From contig JBAIAA010000412.1 in NCBI GenBank assembly GCA_037893245.1, positions 186,001 through 250,000 of the forward strand: DNA of 64,000 nucleotides, written 5' to 3'. A program made the translations under genes and the position numbers. Below are positions 21,725 to 33,477 of this stretch, in pieces; the stretch's first letter is position 1, and each line of letters opens with the position of its first letter. Source of the stretch: Crossaster papposus (lineage: Eukaryota; Echinodermata; Asteroidea; Velatida; Solasteridae). The notes under the pieces are model-generated. The model saw nothing but the letters and a program-made list of their open reading frames with translations. It made no database searches and was not told the DNA's origin.

Positions 21725-22967
21725 AGGTTAGTTGTCAAGCACCAGTTTTTAGACGTTGCGAACTTTGGTATAGGCCCTAGCTACTTTGTACATATACGAT
21801 AACAATACACAACTGATATTATTAGTATGCTTCATGTATAACTGTATAGTTTAAGCGGGATTAAGTATTATTTCAAGCTTTGTGTAGCAGTATTTTTTAG
21901 CAATATGCTCACCCACAAATCAATTATACTCGAGGTTTTTTTGTGTGTAGACCTTTATATGATTGTTCTTATTAATAAAAATCATTCTTATTGTTATTAT
22001 CTATTTGGGAGCAATATGAAAGTGAAATGAACCATCAACACATTTTAACTGTTTTCCCCTTCATAATTTTAGAGTAATCAGTATGAAATTGGTACTTTAG
22101 CAACTGTATACATTTTAAAGATTTTAGCTCCAAAAGGAAAGGTGACATTATATAATGATGTACAAATAATGAGAAATTTGTAACAGATTTGTGTTTGTTT
22201 TTGTGCGTAAAAATAATTGCTTTTGTAATTGTACGGCTGTTTAATTGTGAGCTTTTTTTAGACATACTAAATTTTGAAGAAAAAGAATAGTTTAATTACC
22301 GGCTGGTAATTGTGAGCTTTATGCAGACTAAATTTTAAATAGTTTAATAAAAGCACCAAAATGCCAAATTGTATCCCATATTATTCTTGCAGTTTCTTAG
22401 ATTCTGATTGATCCTGTTTTTGTACATGTCGTACTTTTATTTTTTCGGAGAAACAGCTTCATTTTGGTTACAAAAATCGACCAAATTTGGAAGTTTGTAG
22501 ACACAGGACTCAGGAAAGAGACTTTCCGTTATAACGGTATGATGTGATACGACACGATGTGATATCAGCCACATTTCCCGTTGCCATGTTTGCGGTTAAA
22601 TTTAAGAGTATCAAGTTCGTTAAATAAACAAAGAAAAGATACAGAAAGCAATATAAAAATTATAAATAACAAGTTTCCTTGCTCCATTTTTATTATGACA
22701 CAATTCCAAATATTCGACGTACCAGATTTCAACAAAATCCCTGATTGCACGGCATAATTGTGAATGCACTTTTCAAGCAGGTTGTAGTTTTGTAATGGCC
22801 TAGGCCATTTATCTTCCGACGAAGTAATATTTTATCCGCGCGTGCTCAGTCAATTGTCATTCGTGTGTGCGAGATTTATTCATTGTTGATAATTGTGTTC
22901 ATTGTTGACATTGTAACAATAAGAGCTTTTCGTGTTACAACCTCTGTTTGTCAAAATACCAAACAAA
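21725..22967. other. 5' flank of IgR3, shared with other Ig units
   Basis: No gene seen. This flank recurs at about 27,062-28,279, 31,835-32,830 and 39,703-40,700, marking repeated duplication of a larger Ig unit. The last 220 bp (from about 22,745) is the type-B upstream block, nearly identical to 28,065-28,279. Short minus-strand frames recur in the copies but are interrupted by indels. Confidence 0.55.
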
Positions 22968-24437
22968 ATGTTGTTTATTGCATTCCTGCTTAGTGGAGCA
23001 ACGCTCTGTAATGCGTGTAGCCGTTTTACCCGAATTTCTACACCCAATTTGACGGTTTATGCTGGCAGCAATGTCACATTGACTTGTTGGTCCACGGATG
23101 CAACCAGAGGCTGTGACTTCGATCTATCGTGGTTTTACAGACGAAACGGGCAGACGACAGGAGACAAACTAGTAGATTGTACCACGGTGCAAAATGCCGG
23201 GCTCGATACACGGATAACAGCTAAAATATACGATCGTGATTTTGACAATAGATATTACCAGATTGATATCCATGACGTACAACTACAAGACAGTGGGCAA
23301 TACTGGTGTTACAATAAAATCAGTGGTTTTAATTGTATATCCGATGAGATCTCACTGACAGTCAATCGTTTGCCACCAAAGTTCCCTCCTTCGTGCGAGG
23401 TAGACCTTCTGGCGCCCACCATCGGTACAAGGATCACATTTAGATGCACTCTCTCATCTGAAGATCCTCCAAGCCTCCTGACGTGGTTTCAAACACCATC
23501 TAGTGGTCCCACGGAGCAAATTGGCCTTTCACGGGACACACAGCCAGGATGGGTTTATATCGTGGATCGAGTCTTGTACGCAACTGACAACATGAAGGAG
23601 TTCACGTGTGTCGCCGGTCCCGATACCAGCGGTCCAAACTGTTCCCTGACACCTCTCCAACTACCAACAGTTTCTGTCTTCCCTTCGTCGGTCACTTTGT
23701 ACGAGGGGCAGACAGCAACCTTTACCTGTCACTTCGACGCAACATCGCAAGCGCCACCAGTGACAGCATATGAGTGGCAAGTGAATAAGCAAGGCAAAAC
23801 ATCAGTGGCCGTACGTCTCTCCAACTCGGCTAACTATCAAGGTAAATTTGAGCTCGGTCGGCAAGGACAGACGCTACGGATTCTTAACTTGACAGCCGAA
23901 GAACACAACAACTGTATCATAACATGCTCTGAGGTTCCTAAAGGAGAATCAGAACGAGTTGTGATCGAGTCCTTTCTGGTCGTTCTTCCATGCCATACAC
24001 GAGCGTACCCAACAACCACGTGGGTCGGGAGAACGGGACAAGAAGGTGATGACAATAATTTAGCTGACTCTACTTCGCCGTTCGGACCTGGGGTGATCGT
24101 TTCTGGTACTCTTGCCTTGATTTTCCTTATCCTTGTCGTCGTGCTGTCATGCTGCTTGGTGAAATACAAAAAGAAAGCTGGCAGATCGCACCAAGCACAG
24201 AGTCCCCCTAGAGAAGAAGGATGCACCGGTACTAAGGGAGCTCCAGGGAATACTCAAAATTATCAAGACCTTCTACAAGACCAACAAGAACCTCGGGTGC
24301 ACCTCGGCCTTCCAAACAGACGGGACGGCATCGAGGGATTCGTCTACGCCAACGTGAACCTCGAGCAACCTGCTGAAGGCAACGAGACAACGCAGGGTGG
24401 CACTGGTGAGCAGACACTTTACGATGAAGTCGCTTAG
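22968..24437 (+). CDS. IgR3: intronless three-Ig-domain receptor with terminal ITSM
   Basis: 489 aa from the chosen start. An upstream in-frame Met at 22,932 exists, but the start at 22,968 aligns with the starts of IgR2 and IgR4 and gives a normal signal peptide (about 1-16). V-set-like domain C40-C114 with DSGQYWC; second Ig domain C160-C214; third Ig domain C254-C320; transmembrane segment about 374-398 then KYKKK. The tail has one family module: NYQDLL (Y432), FVYANV (Y460, a YxN Grb2-type SH2 site) and, at the very C-terminus, TLYDEV (Y484), an exact ITSM. An extra cysteine (C123) lies after the V domain. A phosphotyrosine-dependent regulatory receptor is the likely role; ligand unknown. 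Closest relative is IgR4. Confidence 0.87.
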   Translation: MLFIAFLLSGATLCNACSRFTRISTPNLTVYAGSNVTLTCWSTDATRGCDFDLSWFYRRNGQTTGDKLVDCTTVQNAGLDTRITAKIYDRDFDNRYYQIDIHDVQLQDSGQYWCYNKISGFNCISDEISLTVNRLPPKFPPSCEVDLLAPTIGTRITFRCTLSSEDPPSLLTWFQTPSSGPTEQIGLSRDTQPGWVYIVDRVLYATDNMKEFTCVAGPDTSGPNCSLTPLQLPTVSVFPSSVTLYEGQTATFTCHFDATSQAPPVTAYEWQVNKQGKTSVAVRLSNSANYQGKFELGRQGQTLRILNLTAEEHNNCIITCSEVPKGESERVVIESFLVVLPCHTRAYPTTTWVGRTGQEGDDNNLADSTSPFGPGVIVSGTLALIFLILVVVLSCCLVKYKKKAGRSHQAQSPPREEGCTGTKGAPGNTQNYQDLLQDQQEPRVHLGLPNRRDGIEGFVYANVNLEQPAEGNETTQGGTGEQTLYDEVA

Positions 24438-24763
24438 GTGTAAATTGTAAGTTTATAATGCGTGAAAAGATAGCCTGACATAACAACCTCAAAAATTAAT
24501 ACAGGGTCGCCCCCCAAAAAAAAATTTTTTAATAAAAATAATAATTAATATTAACAATAATAATAAGAATAATAATAATCGAAAATGGTACATTTGGGAG
24601 ACCTCTCCATAATAACGTGCACAATTTGTTTCTTTCTTGTACTGTAACCTAACCCGTTTTTACATAGATCTTTTCCCACGAAATTTCATATTTATGCATT
24701 TAGGATCCTACTCTATCGATCTGGACTGTTGAATGTTTTAAAATGTATCTCCTTCTTGTAGTT
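24438..24763. other. 3' flank of IgR3
   Basis: Shared with the flank after IgR4 (cgcgtgaaaagatag, aattaatacagggtcgcc). Contains AAT-rich simple sequence at about 24,530-24,580. No gene seen. Confidence 0.55.
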
Positions 24764-25029
24764 GGATCTCCCTAATGACACTGGTCTCCCTAATGACACT
24801 GGTCTCCCTAATGACACTGGTCTCCCTAATGACACTGGTCTCCCTAATGACACTGGTCTCCCTAATGACACTGGTCTCCCTAATGACACTGGTCTCCCTA
24901 ATGACACTGGTCTCCCTAATGACACTGGTCTCCCTAATGACACTGGTCTCCCTAATGACACTGGTCTCCCTAATGACACTGGTCTCCCTAATGACACTGG
25001 TCTCCCTAATGACACTGGTCTCCCTAATG
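24764..25029. repeat. 18-bp minisatellite, about 14.7 copies
   Basis: Near-perfect tandem array of ggtctccctaatgacact. The unit is a multiple of three without stops in most frames, so it produces long artefactual frames on both strands. The paralogous flank after IgR4 lacks the array. Confidence 0.95.
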
Positions 25030-25134
25030 CTGTTAAACTTACGCAAATTGGTCTCCTAAAGGGTACTTATTCCACGATAAACAAATAAACAAAACCTCGG
25101 CAAAGCGTGCTCTCGCTGCACTGAGGTCAAATCG

Positions 25135-25177
25135 GTTTAACCATGGAGGAATAAGAAGGATTCCTCCATGGTTTAAC
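25135..25177. mobile_element. Tiny palindromic insertion (about 37 bp)
   Basis: gtttaaccatggaggaat, a 7-bp loop, then the exact complement. The paralogous site near 30,364 reads cggtataacggac, with no hairpin. A flanking tttaac duplication fits an insertion, so this looks like a micro-MITE or foldback relic. Confidence 0.65.
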
Positions 25178-25458
25178 GGACGGGGAAAAAAGATACAAAG
25201 ATAGGGTCAGGAGCTAAAACTACTGGACCAAATCGGGATTTATTTTTGGTCTCATTTTTCTTCTAGAAGGATACTCCATCTCTTTGTATAGGTAGTTTTG
25301 GCTTTGGGTCGTGGGGGTGCATTGCCTGTCCGGGTTTTTTTTGTGGGCCACTCTAGTTTCACAAACAAAAAATACTACAAAGATGTTTTTTCCAAAATAA
25401 ACACATATATCAAAATTAAGTCGATTCCTAACGCGTGTAAGCATTTCGAAAATATACC
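25178..25458. other. Ig-unit 3' flank
   Basis: Paralogous to about 30,370-30,655 after IgR4. No gene seen; the minus-strand frame across it is broken in the other copy. Confidence 0.5.
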
Positions 25459-25842
25459 TTAAAGGTAGTATACACCATTTGCAGATATCGAAAATATTTA
25501 CTACCGAATTATTAAGAAATATCTTACTCATTTGAAAGTAAATGTTGATTCTAGGCATCCAGCAAAATGATTGCGCTAGATATCCTGTAATTATTTCGAA
25601 AAATATAATTTTATAACGAAAAATTCGCGATCGCCAGACGGCGATCGCGAAAAAACAAAGAAAGTATAACTGCTCGACGCAGGTTGAAAACAATCGCTGT
25701 TTTTTGTGCTTTTCTCGGCATCCATGATTGTAAAACCTCGGACAGGTCCGTTAAACGATATTTACTATATACGATATTTACCTCCCAAATCTACTCATTC
25801 ATGATAATTCAAGCAATGACCAATGGTGTATCCTACCTTTAA
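25459..25842. mobile_element. TTAA-flanked MITE (family T2), copy B, with empty site
   Basis: A 384-bp copy with aggtagtatacacca-type inverted ends and a central cgcgatcgcc inverted repeat. The paralogous sequence at about 30,656-30,670 reads aatataccttaacag, a single TTAA with no insertion. This shows directly that TTAA is the duplicated target. piggyBac-like mobilisation is the likely source. Confidence 0.92.
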
Positions 25843-28279
25843 TAGCACTATGTATGTTACACAGTTTACCGAAGTGCATGACGGGAAAAGGGTTCGGTTT
25901 TAAGGTTTGATTATTATATACATATTAAAGGTTCACGAAAGGTAGCAATGGTTATCCTTGTAAAGTAAAATGTAATTTAGTTATCCTCAAGCGTAATTTG
26001 CATAAACTCCGATTGTAGTGCATGTATTGTGTATCATACACGCTTATAAAAATAATGTCTATATTACAGCCCTTGCCATATTAAGCCACGCTTAAGAACC
26101 AATTGGGCTGTTGGTTTAAACCAATGCAGTTTTATTCAAGGTATCAACGCATTATGTCACTCTGTATAAGAAACAAAATTATATGTAAACAACAATCTTA
26201 ACAACAACAACAACCAACATGTGTTTCCGATGAAAATATATTCCTGAACTCTTATGGATTGCGGATATTTATCCGAGGCTGAGACTTAGTCTTCTGTTTG
26301 GAAACGGTTTAGCTTGATCAGGAGATGCCCAATCAATATGATACTATATCGCATTTGCAGTAACATTATGGTATACGTCTGTAATTGCTTGTATATGTTT
26401 TTCCAAATGTTATAGTTAATGAGAATCGGATATTCTTGAAAAGTTTGGAACTTTAATTTTGTAATTTACAAAGATAATGAGCATAAAAAGAACAAGCAGA
26501 AGTGTAGCTCTTTTGTAGATTTGTGCCAATATAATATGTAAACTGTAGCGTAACTGTTTTAATACGGTATAAAAAGCTGTAGGCCTATACCCTTTCGGTT
26601 AGTCTTGTGCGTAAAAACATTGCTAGTTGTGCAGTAACGACAATTACATGTATATTACAAATTTACATGATTACTTTAAACCTTTTTTAAGGGTTATGTT
26701 ATACAGCCAAAACTGTTAAGAGAAATTGTTTGGAGACGGTTTTCATACGGTATGCTGTATACGCTTTCGGTTAGTCTTGTGTGTAACATCATTGCTTGTG
26801 TAGTAAATATATAATATAAATATACATGATTACTAAGGGAACAAAAGTGTGATTGGCCGATTTTAACAGTAATGTTTAAATACCGGTTCGGAGTCTGGAC
26901 GCTGAAATTCCCGTGAAATTATTACTTCAGGCATTTTGAAGAAAATTATAAAAGAAGTCCAAAGAAGCGTCTCAGAGGCGCAATTTTGGAAATTCTAAAT
27001 CAAAATCTTAAAATACTATTTTCTCGGGATCGAATATGCATCATTCACAGAGCTAAAACTGCGTCAGGTTAGTTGTCAAACACCAGTTTGTAGACGTTGC
27101 GAACTTTGGTATAGCTACATACGATAACAATGCACAACTGACAATTGGTATTCTTCATGTATAACTATATAGTTTAAGCGGGATTAAGTATTATTTGAAG
27201 CTTTGTGTTGCGGTATTTTTTAGCAATATGCTCACCCACAAACCAAGTATACTCGAGGTTTTTTTCAGTGTAGGCCTTTATATGATTTTTCCTAATTCAA
27301 ACAAATTATTTTTATCGTTATCTATTTGGGAGCAATATGAAAGTGAAATGGACCATGTGCACATTTTAACTGTTTTTCCCCGCATACTTATAGAGTAATC
27401 AGTATGAAATTGGTACTTTAGCAACTGTACATTTTAAAGATTTTAGCTTCAAAATAAAAGGTGACATTATACAATGATGTTCAAAATATTGAGAAATTTG
27501 TAACAGATTTGTGTTTGTTTTTGTGCGTAAAAATAAATGCTTTTGTAACTGTGAGCTTATTTTAGACATACTAAATTTTGAAGAAAAAGAAAAGAATAGT
27601 TTAATTACTGGCTGGTAGGCCTACATGTAAGTGTGAGTTTTATGCAAACTAAATTTTAAATAGTTTGATTTATTAAAAGCACCAAAATGACAAATTGTAT
27701 CCCTTATTATTCTTGCAGTTTCTGGATTTGTTCATGACGTACTTTTTTTTTTAATCGGAGAAACAGCTTCATTTTTGTTACAAACATCGACCAAATTTGG
27801 AAGTTTGTAGACACAGGACTCAGGAAAGAGACTTTCCGTTATAACGGTATATGGTGTGATACGACACGGTGTGATATAAGCCACATTTTCCGTTGCCATG
27901 TTCGTGGTTAAAATTAAGAGTATCAAGTTCGTTAATTAAACAAGAAAAAGACACAGAAAGCAATATACAAATTATAAATAACAAGTTTCCTTGCTCCATT
28001 TTTATTATGACACAATTCCAAATATTCGACGTACCAGATTTCAACAAAATCCCTGATCGCACGGCATTATTGTGAGTGCACTTTTCAAGAAGGTTGTAGT
28101 TTTGTAATGGCACAGGCCATTTATCTTCTGACGAAGTAATATTTTATCCGCGCGTGCTCAGTCAATTGTCATTCGTGTGTGCGAGATTTATTCATTGTCG
28201 ATAATTGTGTTCATTGTTGACATTGTAACAATAAGAGCTTTTCGTTTTACAACCTCTGTTTGTCAAAATACCAAACAAA
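25843..28279. other. Long non-coding flank between IgR3 and the stub
   Basis: About 2.4 kb, AT-rich, shared nearly throughout with 30,665-32,830 and 38,973-40,700. It contains the type-B upstream block at 28,065-28,279. No gene or RNA I can support; small frames shift between copies. Confidence 0.55.
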
Positions 28280-28372
28280 ATGTTGTTTATTGCATTCATG
28301 CTTATCGGAGCAACGCTCTGTAATGCGGGTGACTTTTTCACCCGAATTTCTACACCCACTTTTCCTGTTTAA
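28280..28372 (+). pseudogene. Ig receptor stub: signal peptide only
   Basis: Starts like IgR3 with an intact upstream block and encodes a 30-aa frame: the signal peptide plus the first residues of the V domain (to RISTP), then a stop. At about 28,355-28,372 the sequence switches abruptly to the upstream region of IgR2 and IgR4 (matching 19,638 onward), and IgR4 follows at 28,689. It is best explained by an unequal recombination that deleted nearly the whole gene. Confidence 0.8.
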
Positions 28373-28688
28373 ATTCATAATCAAAAAAATGTGTATTGGG
28401 AAACTGAATGTGACTTTCGTATTGGCCGTTTGCTTTCACACGTGACGGATGCAGGTTGAGCAAGGAATATATTAGTCGCTGTTTTTCGGTTCAGGCCATT
28501 TAACTTCTATTCTGACGCAGTAATATGTTATCCACGCACATGCCACTCAGGTCGTGTGTGTTCATTTGCGACTTGCAATATCATTTTGATAGGATTGGAT
28601 ACGTCCTCGGTGAAGCTTGAAAGTCTTTCTAGAAAACTAGAGAGCCTTTTCTGTTCTACAACTTCTGTTTATCGCAAGACCAAGCAAA

Positions 28689-30104
28689 ATGTTGTTTTTG
28701 GCATTCCTGCTTATCGGAGCAACGCTCTGTAATGCGGCCGATGACTATTTCACTGAAGTTTCTCCACCCAGTTTGACGGTTTATGCTGGCAGCAATGTCA
28801 CACTGACTTGTTGGTCCGGTGATGCAACCAGTTTCTGTGACTTTGAGCTATCGTGGTTCTACAGACGAAACGGGCAGACGACAGGAGAACAACTAGTATC
28901 TTGTATCACGGTGCAAAATGCCGAACTCGAGACACGGATAACAGCTGAAATATACGATCGTGATTTTGACAATAGACATTACCAGATTGATATCCATGAC
29001 GTACAACTACAAGACAGTGGGCAATACTGGTGTTACTTAAACAACACTGGTTTTGTTCATATATCTGATGAGATCTCACTGACAGTCAATCGTTTGCCGC
29101 CAAAGTTCCCTCCTTCGTGTGATGTAGACCTTTTGGCGCCCACCATCGGTACAAGGATCACATTGAGATGCACTCTCTCATCTGAAGATCCTCCAAGCTT
29201 CTTGACGTGGTTTCAAACACCATCCAGTGGTCCCACAGAGCAAATTGGCCTTTCACGGGACACACAGCCAGGATGGGTTTATATCGTGGATCGAGTCTTG
29301 GACGCAACTGACAACATGAAAGAGTTCATGTGTGTGGCTGGTCCCGATACCAGCGGTCCAAACTGTTCCCTGACACCTCTCCAACTACCAACAGTTTCTG
29401 TCTTTCCTTCGTCGGTCACTTTGTACGAGGGGCAGACAGCGACCTTTACATGTCACTTCGACGCAACATATCAAGCGCCATCAGTGACAGCATATGAGTG
29501 GCAAGTGAATAAGCAAGGCAAAACATCAGTGGCTGTACATCTTACCAACTCGGCTAACTATCAAGGTAAATTTGAGCTCGGTCGGCAAGGGCAGACGCTA
29601 CGGATTCTTAACTTGACAGCCGAAGAACACAACAACTGTATTATAACATGCACTGAGGTTCCTAAAGGAGAATCAGAACGAATTGTGACCGAGTCCTTTC
29701 TGGTCGTTCTTCCATATCCTACACGAGCGTATCCAACAACGACTTGGGTCAAGAGAACGGGACAAGAAGGTGATGACAATAATTTATCTGACGCTACTTC
29801 GTCGGAGGGTCTTACGTTCGGGCCTGGGGTGATCGTTTCTGGTAGTCTTGCATTGATTTTCCTTATCCTTGTCGTCGTGCTGTCATGCTGCTTGGTGAAG
29901 TACAAAAAGAAAGCTGTCAGATCGCACCAAGCACAGAGTCCCCCTAGAGAAGAAGGATGCACCGGTACTAAGGGAGCTCCGGCGAATACTCACAATTATC
30001 AAGACCTTCTACAAGACCAACAGGAACCTCGGGTGCACCTCGGTCTTCCAAAGAGCCGGGACGACATCGACGGAATCGTCTACGCCAATGTGAACTTCAG
30101 GTAA
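28689..30104 (+). CDS. IgR4: three-Ig-domain receptor with premature stop before the ITSM
   Basis: 471 aa, intronless, closest to IgR3. Signal peptide about 1-16; V-set-like domain C41-C115; second Ig domain C161-C215; third Ig domain C255-C321; transmembrane segment about 378-402; basic stop-transfer. The tail keeps NYQDLL and IVYANV (fits the ITIM pattern I-x-Y-x-x-V). A Gln codon of IgR3 is TAA here (30,102-30,104), so the frame stops 22 codons short. The lost end is still open to 30,173 and would encode TLYDDVA, an ITSM. Either the allele is truncated, or the shorter tail is the functional form with one ITIM. Confidence 0.85.
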   Translation: MLFLAFLLIGATLCNAADDYFTEVSPPSLTVYAGSNVTLTCWSGDATSFCDFELSWFYRRNGQTTGEQLVSCITVQNAELETRITAEIYDRDFDNRHYQIDIHDVQLQDSGQYWCYLNNTGFVHISDEISLTVNRLPPKFPPSCDVDLLAPTIGTRITLRCTLSSEDPPSFLTWFQTPSSGPTEQIGLSRDTQPGWVYIVDRVLDATDNMKEFMCVAGPDTSGPNCSLTPLQLPTVSVFPSSVTLYEGQTATFTCHFDATYQAPSVTAYEWQVNKQGKTSVAVHLTNSANYQGKFELGRQGQTLRILNLTAEEHNNCIITCTEVPKGESERIVTESFLVVLPYPTRAYPTTTWVKRTGQEGDDNNLSDATSSEGLTFGPGVIVSGSLALIFLILVVVLSCCLVKYKKKAVRSHQAQSPPREEGCTGTKGAPANTHNYQDLLQDQQEPRVHLGLPKSRDDIDGIVYANVNFR

Positions 30105-30262
30105 CCTGCTGAATGCAACGAGACAGCGCAGGGTGGCACTGGTGAGCAGACACTCTACGATGACGTCGCTTAGGTGTAAATTGTAAGTTTATAACGCGTG
30201 AAAAGATAGACTGACCTAACAACCTCAAAAATTAATACAGGGTCGCCCCCCAAAACAAAAAA

Positions 30263-30303
<41 letters not shown>

Positions 30304-32830
30304 TAATCAAATAAATAAACAAAACCGCGGCAAAGCGTGCTTTCGCTGCACTGAGGTCAAATCGGTATAACGGACGGGGGGAAAAAATACCAAGATAGGG
30401 TCAGGAGCTAAAACTAATGAACCCAAATCAGGATTTCTTTTTGGTCTCATTTTTTGGTCTCATTTTTTCTCTCCATCTCTTCGTATAGGTAGTTTTGGCT
30501 TTGGGTCGTGGGGGGGGGGGGGGGCAGTGCTTGTCCGGGGTTTTTTTGTGGGCCACTCTAGTTTCACAAACAAAAAAGACGACAAGGATATGTTTCCCAA
30601 AAAGGAACAACTATCACAATTAAGTGGATTCCTAACGCGTGTAAGCATTTCAAAAATATACCTTAACAGCCCTATGCATGTTACACAGTTTACCGCAGTG
30701 CATGACGGGAAAAGGGTTCGGTTTTAAGGTTGGTTTATTATATACATATTAAAGGTGCACGAAAGGTAGCAATGGTTATCTTTTTAAAGAAAAATGTAAT
30801 TTAGTTATCCTAAAGGTAATTTGCATAAACTCCGATTGCAGTGTATGTCAATGTATCTACACGCTTACAAAAATAATGTCTATATTACAGCCCCTTGCCA
30901 TATTAAGCCACGCTAAAGAATTACCAATTGGGCTGTTGGTTCAAACCAATGCAGTTTTATTCAAGGTATCAACGCATTATGTCACTCTGTATAAGAAACA
31001 AAATTATATGTATACAACAATCTTAACAACAACAACCAACATGTGTTACTGTTTCCGATGAAAATATATTATGGATTGCGGATATTTATCCGAGGCTGAG
31101 ACTTAGTCTTCTGTTTGGAAACGGTTTAGAGTGATCAGGATTCAGGAGATGCCAAATCAATATTCTATAACATTATGGTATATTTCTGTAATGTTCTGTA
31201 TATGTTTTTCCAAATGTTAGTTAATGAGAATCGGATATTCTTGAAAAGTTTGGAACTTTAATTTTGTAATTTACAAAGATAATGATAACAAGAACAAGCA
31301 GAACTGTAGCTCTTTTGTAGATTTGTGCCAATATAATATGTAAACTGTAGCGTAACTGTTTTAATACGGTATAAAAAGCTGTATATTCTTTCGGTTAGTC
31401 TTGTGCGTAAAAGCATTGATAGTTGTTTAGTAACGACAATTACATGTATATTACAAATTTACATGATTACTTTAAACCTTTTTTAAGGGTTATGTTATAC
31501 AGCCAAAACTTTTAAGATAAATTGTTTGGAGACGGTTTTCATACGGTATAAGCTGTATATACGCTTTCGGTTAGTCTTGTGTGTAACATCATTGCTTGTG
31601 TAATATAAATGTACATGATTACTAAGGGAACAAAAGTGTGATTGGCCGATTTTAACAGTAATGTTTAAATACCGGTTTGGAGTCTGGACGCTGAATTCAG
31701 GCATTGTGAAGAGAAAGATAAAAGAAGTCCAAAGATGCGTCTCAGAGGCGCAAATTTGGAAATTCTAAATCAAAATCTTAAAATACTATTTTCTCGGGAT
31801 CGAATATGCATCATTCACAGAGCTAAAACTGCGTCAGGTTAGTTGTCAAACACCAGTTTTTAGACGTTGCAAACTTTGGTATAGCTACATACGATAACAA
31901 CGCACAACTGACAATTGGTATGCTTCATGTATAACTATATAGTTTAAGCGGGATTAAGTATTATTTGAAGCTTCGTGTTGTGGTATTTTTTAGCAATATG
32001 CTCACCCACAAACCAAGTATACTCTAGGTTTTTTTCAGTGTAGGCCTTTATATGATTTTTTTCTAATTCAAACAAATTATTTTTATCGTTATCTATTTGG
32101 GAGCAATATGAAAGTGAAATGGACCATCAACACATTTTAACTGTTTTCCCCGCATAATTATAGAGTAATCTGTATGAAATTGGTACTTTAGCAACTGTAC
32201 ATTTTAAAGATTTTAGCTCCAAAAAGAGAGGTGAAATTATACAATGTAGTACAAATATTGAGAAATTTGTGACAGATTTGTGTTTGTTTTTGTGCGTAAA
32301 AATAAATGCTTTTGTAATTGTGAGCTTATATTAGACATACTAAATTTTGAACAAAAAGAATAGTTTAATTACTGGCTGGCAAGTGTGAGTGTTATGCAAA
32401 ATAAATTTTAAATAGTTTGATTCATTAAAAGCACTAAAATTTCAAATTGTATCCCATTTTATTCTTGCATTTTCTTAGAATCCGATTGATCCTTGGTTTG
32501 TACATGTCGTACTTATTTTTTTTCGGAGACACAGCTTCATTTTTGTTACAAAAATCGACCAAATTTGGAAGTTTGTAGACACAGGACTCAGGAAAGAGAC
32601 TTTCCGCTATGACGGTATGGTGTGACACGACACGATGTGATATCAGCCACATTTTCCGTTGCCATGTTCGCGGTTAAATTTAAGAGTATCAAGTTCGTTA
32701 ATTAAACAAGAAAAAGATACAGAAAACAATATAAAAATCATAAACATCAAGTTTCCTTGTTCCTTTTTTTATTATGACACAATTCCAAATATTTGAGGTA
32801 CCAGAATAAAAATTTAAAAATCCCTGAATG
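30105..32830. other. 3' flank of IgR4 and shared Ig-unit spacer
   Basis: Begins with the 69-nt relic of the tail, then a (TAA)n run at about 30,262-30,300 and a G run at 30,511-30,524. Most of it is paralogous to 24,440-28,070 without the minisatellite, hairpin and T2 MITE seen there. No gene seen. Confidence 0.55.
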
Positions 32831-33477
32831 CACAGCATAAATGTGACGCGCTCCAGGAAAAGGTGACATAAGTCGCGCTATGCATTTATGAGTAATGGCC
32901 TGTTAAAGTTAATAGGGTAAATATTTTTGTCCAAATTTGATTTTCATTTTTTGTCTTAAATGACATCTTTAATATCCAAAATTTTAGATTTAATAAACAA
33001 AAAGCTGGAATTCGATAAATAAAGTGAAACGAAACCGTTTTAGAGTGCATGGTTCCAATGTATTTTCCTAGTTCTGTTGTGTTTCGAAGCTTGTTTTTTA
33101 ATATGAATGCACTTTCCAAGAAGGTTGTAGTTTCTTAAGGTTCATGCTAATTTTTCAACCTCCTGCTTTTATAAATACAAACAGTGTGCCGCCCTCTATA
33201 AAAGGCACACCAACTTTATAATTCAACTTATTGTATAAACACTGTGCATTTCCTTGTCTAAGGACAGCGTTGAAATAAATGTATACTATGTAATCAATCA
33301 ATAAACAAATAGGCCTAGGCCTACCTCAAGCCAGTCGGAGACAAAGCCGAGATTTGGGAAAAGACTACAGTTAAACAACGTCAGCGTTCGCGTACGGGCG
33401 GGCGTGTAAATAACTTACACGAAAAAAGTAGGGGGGAAATGAGAATTATATTCAGGAAATAAAAAGGTAGTGCCTTG
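32831..33477. other. Start of the 33-37 kb duplicated block
   Basis: Non-coding, paralogous to about 40,690-40,900 plus 42,017-42,423. It provides the empty site for the 1.1-kb insertion at 40,901-42,003. No gene seen. Confidence 0.55.

Noticed and set aside
22968-24437. ITAM in the Ig receptor tails
   Set aside because: The paired tyrosines are about 25-28 residues apart, much further than the 6-12 residues of an ITAM.
12393-24492. Minus-strand frames across the Ig receptor genes
   Set aside because: Shadows of the + strand coding sequence; no signal peptide, domain or independent conservation.
24713-25088. Four long repetitive reading frames on both strands
   Set aside because: They are products of an 18-bp minisatellite whose unit is a multiple of three; no start context, domain or paralog.
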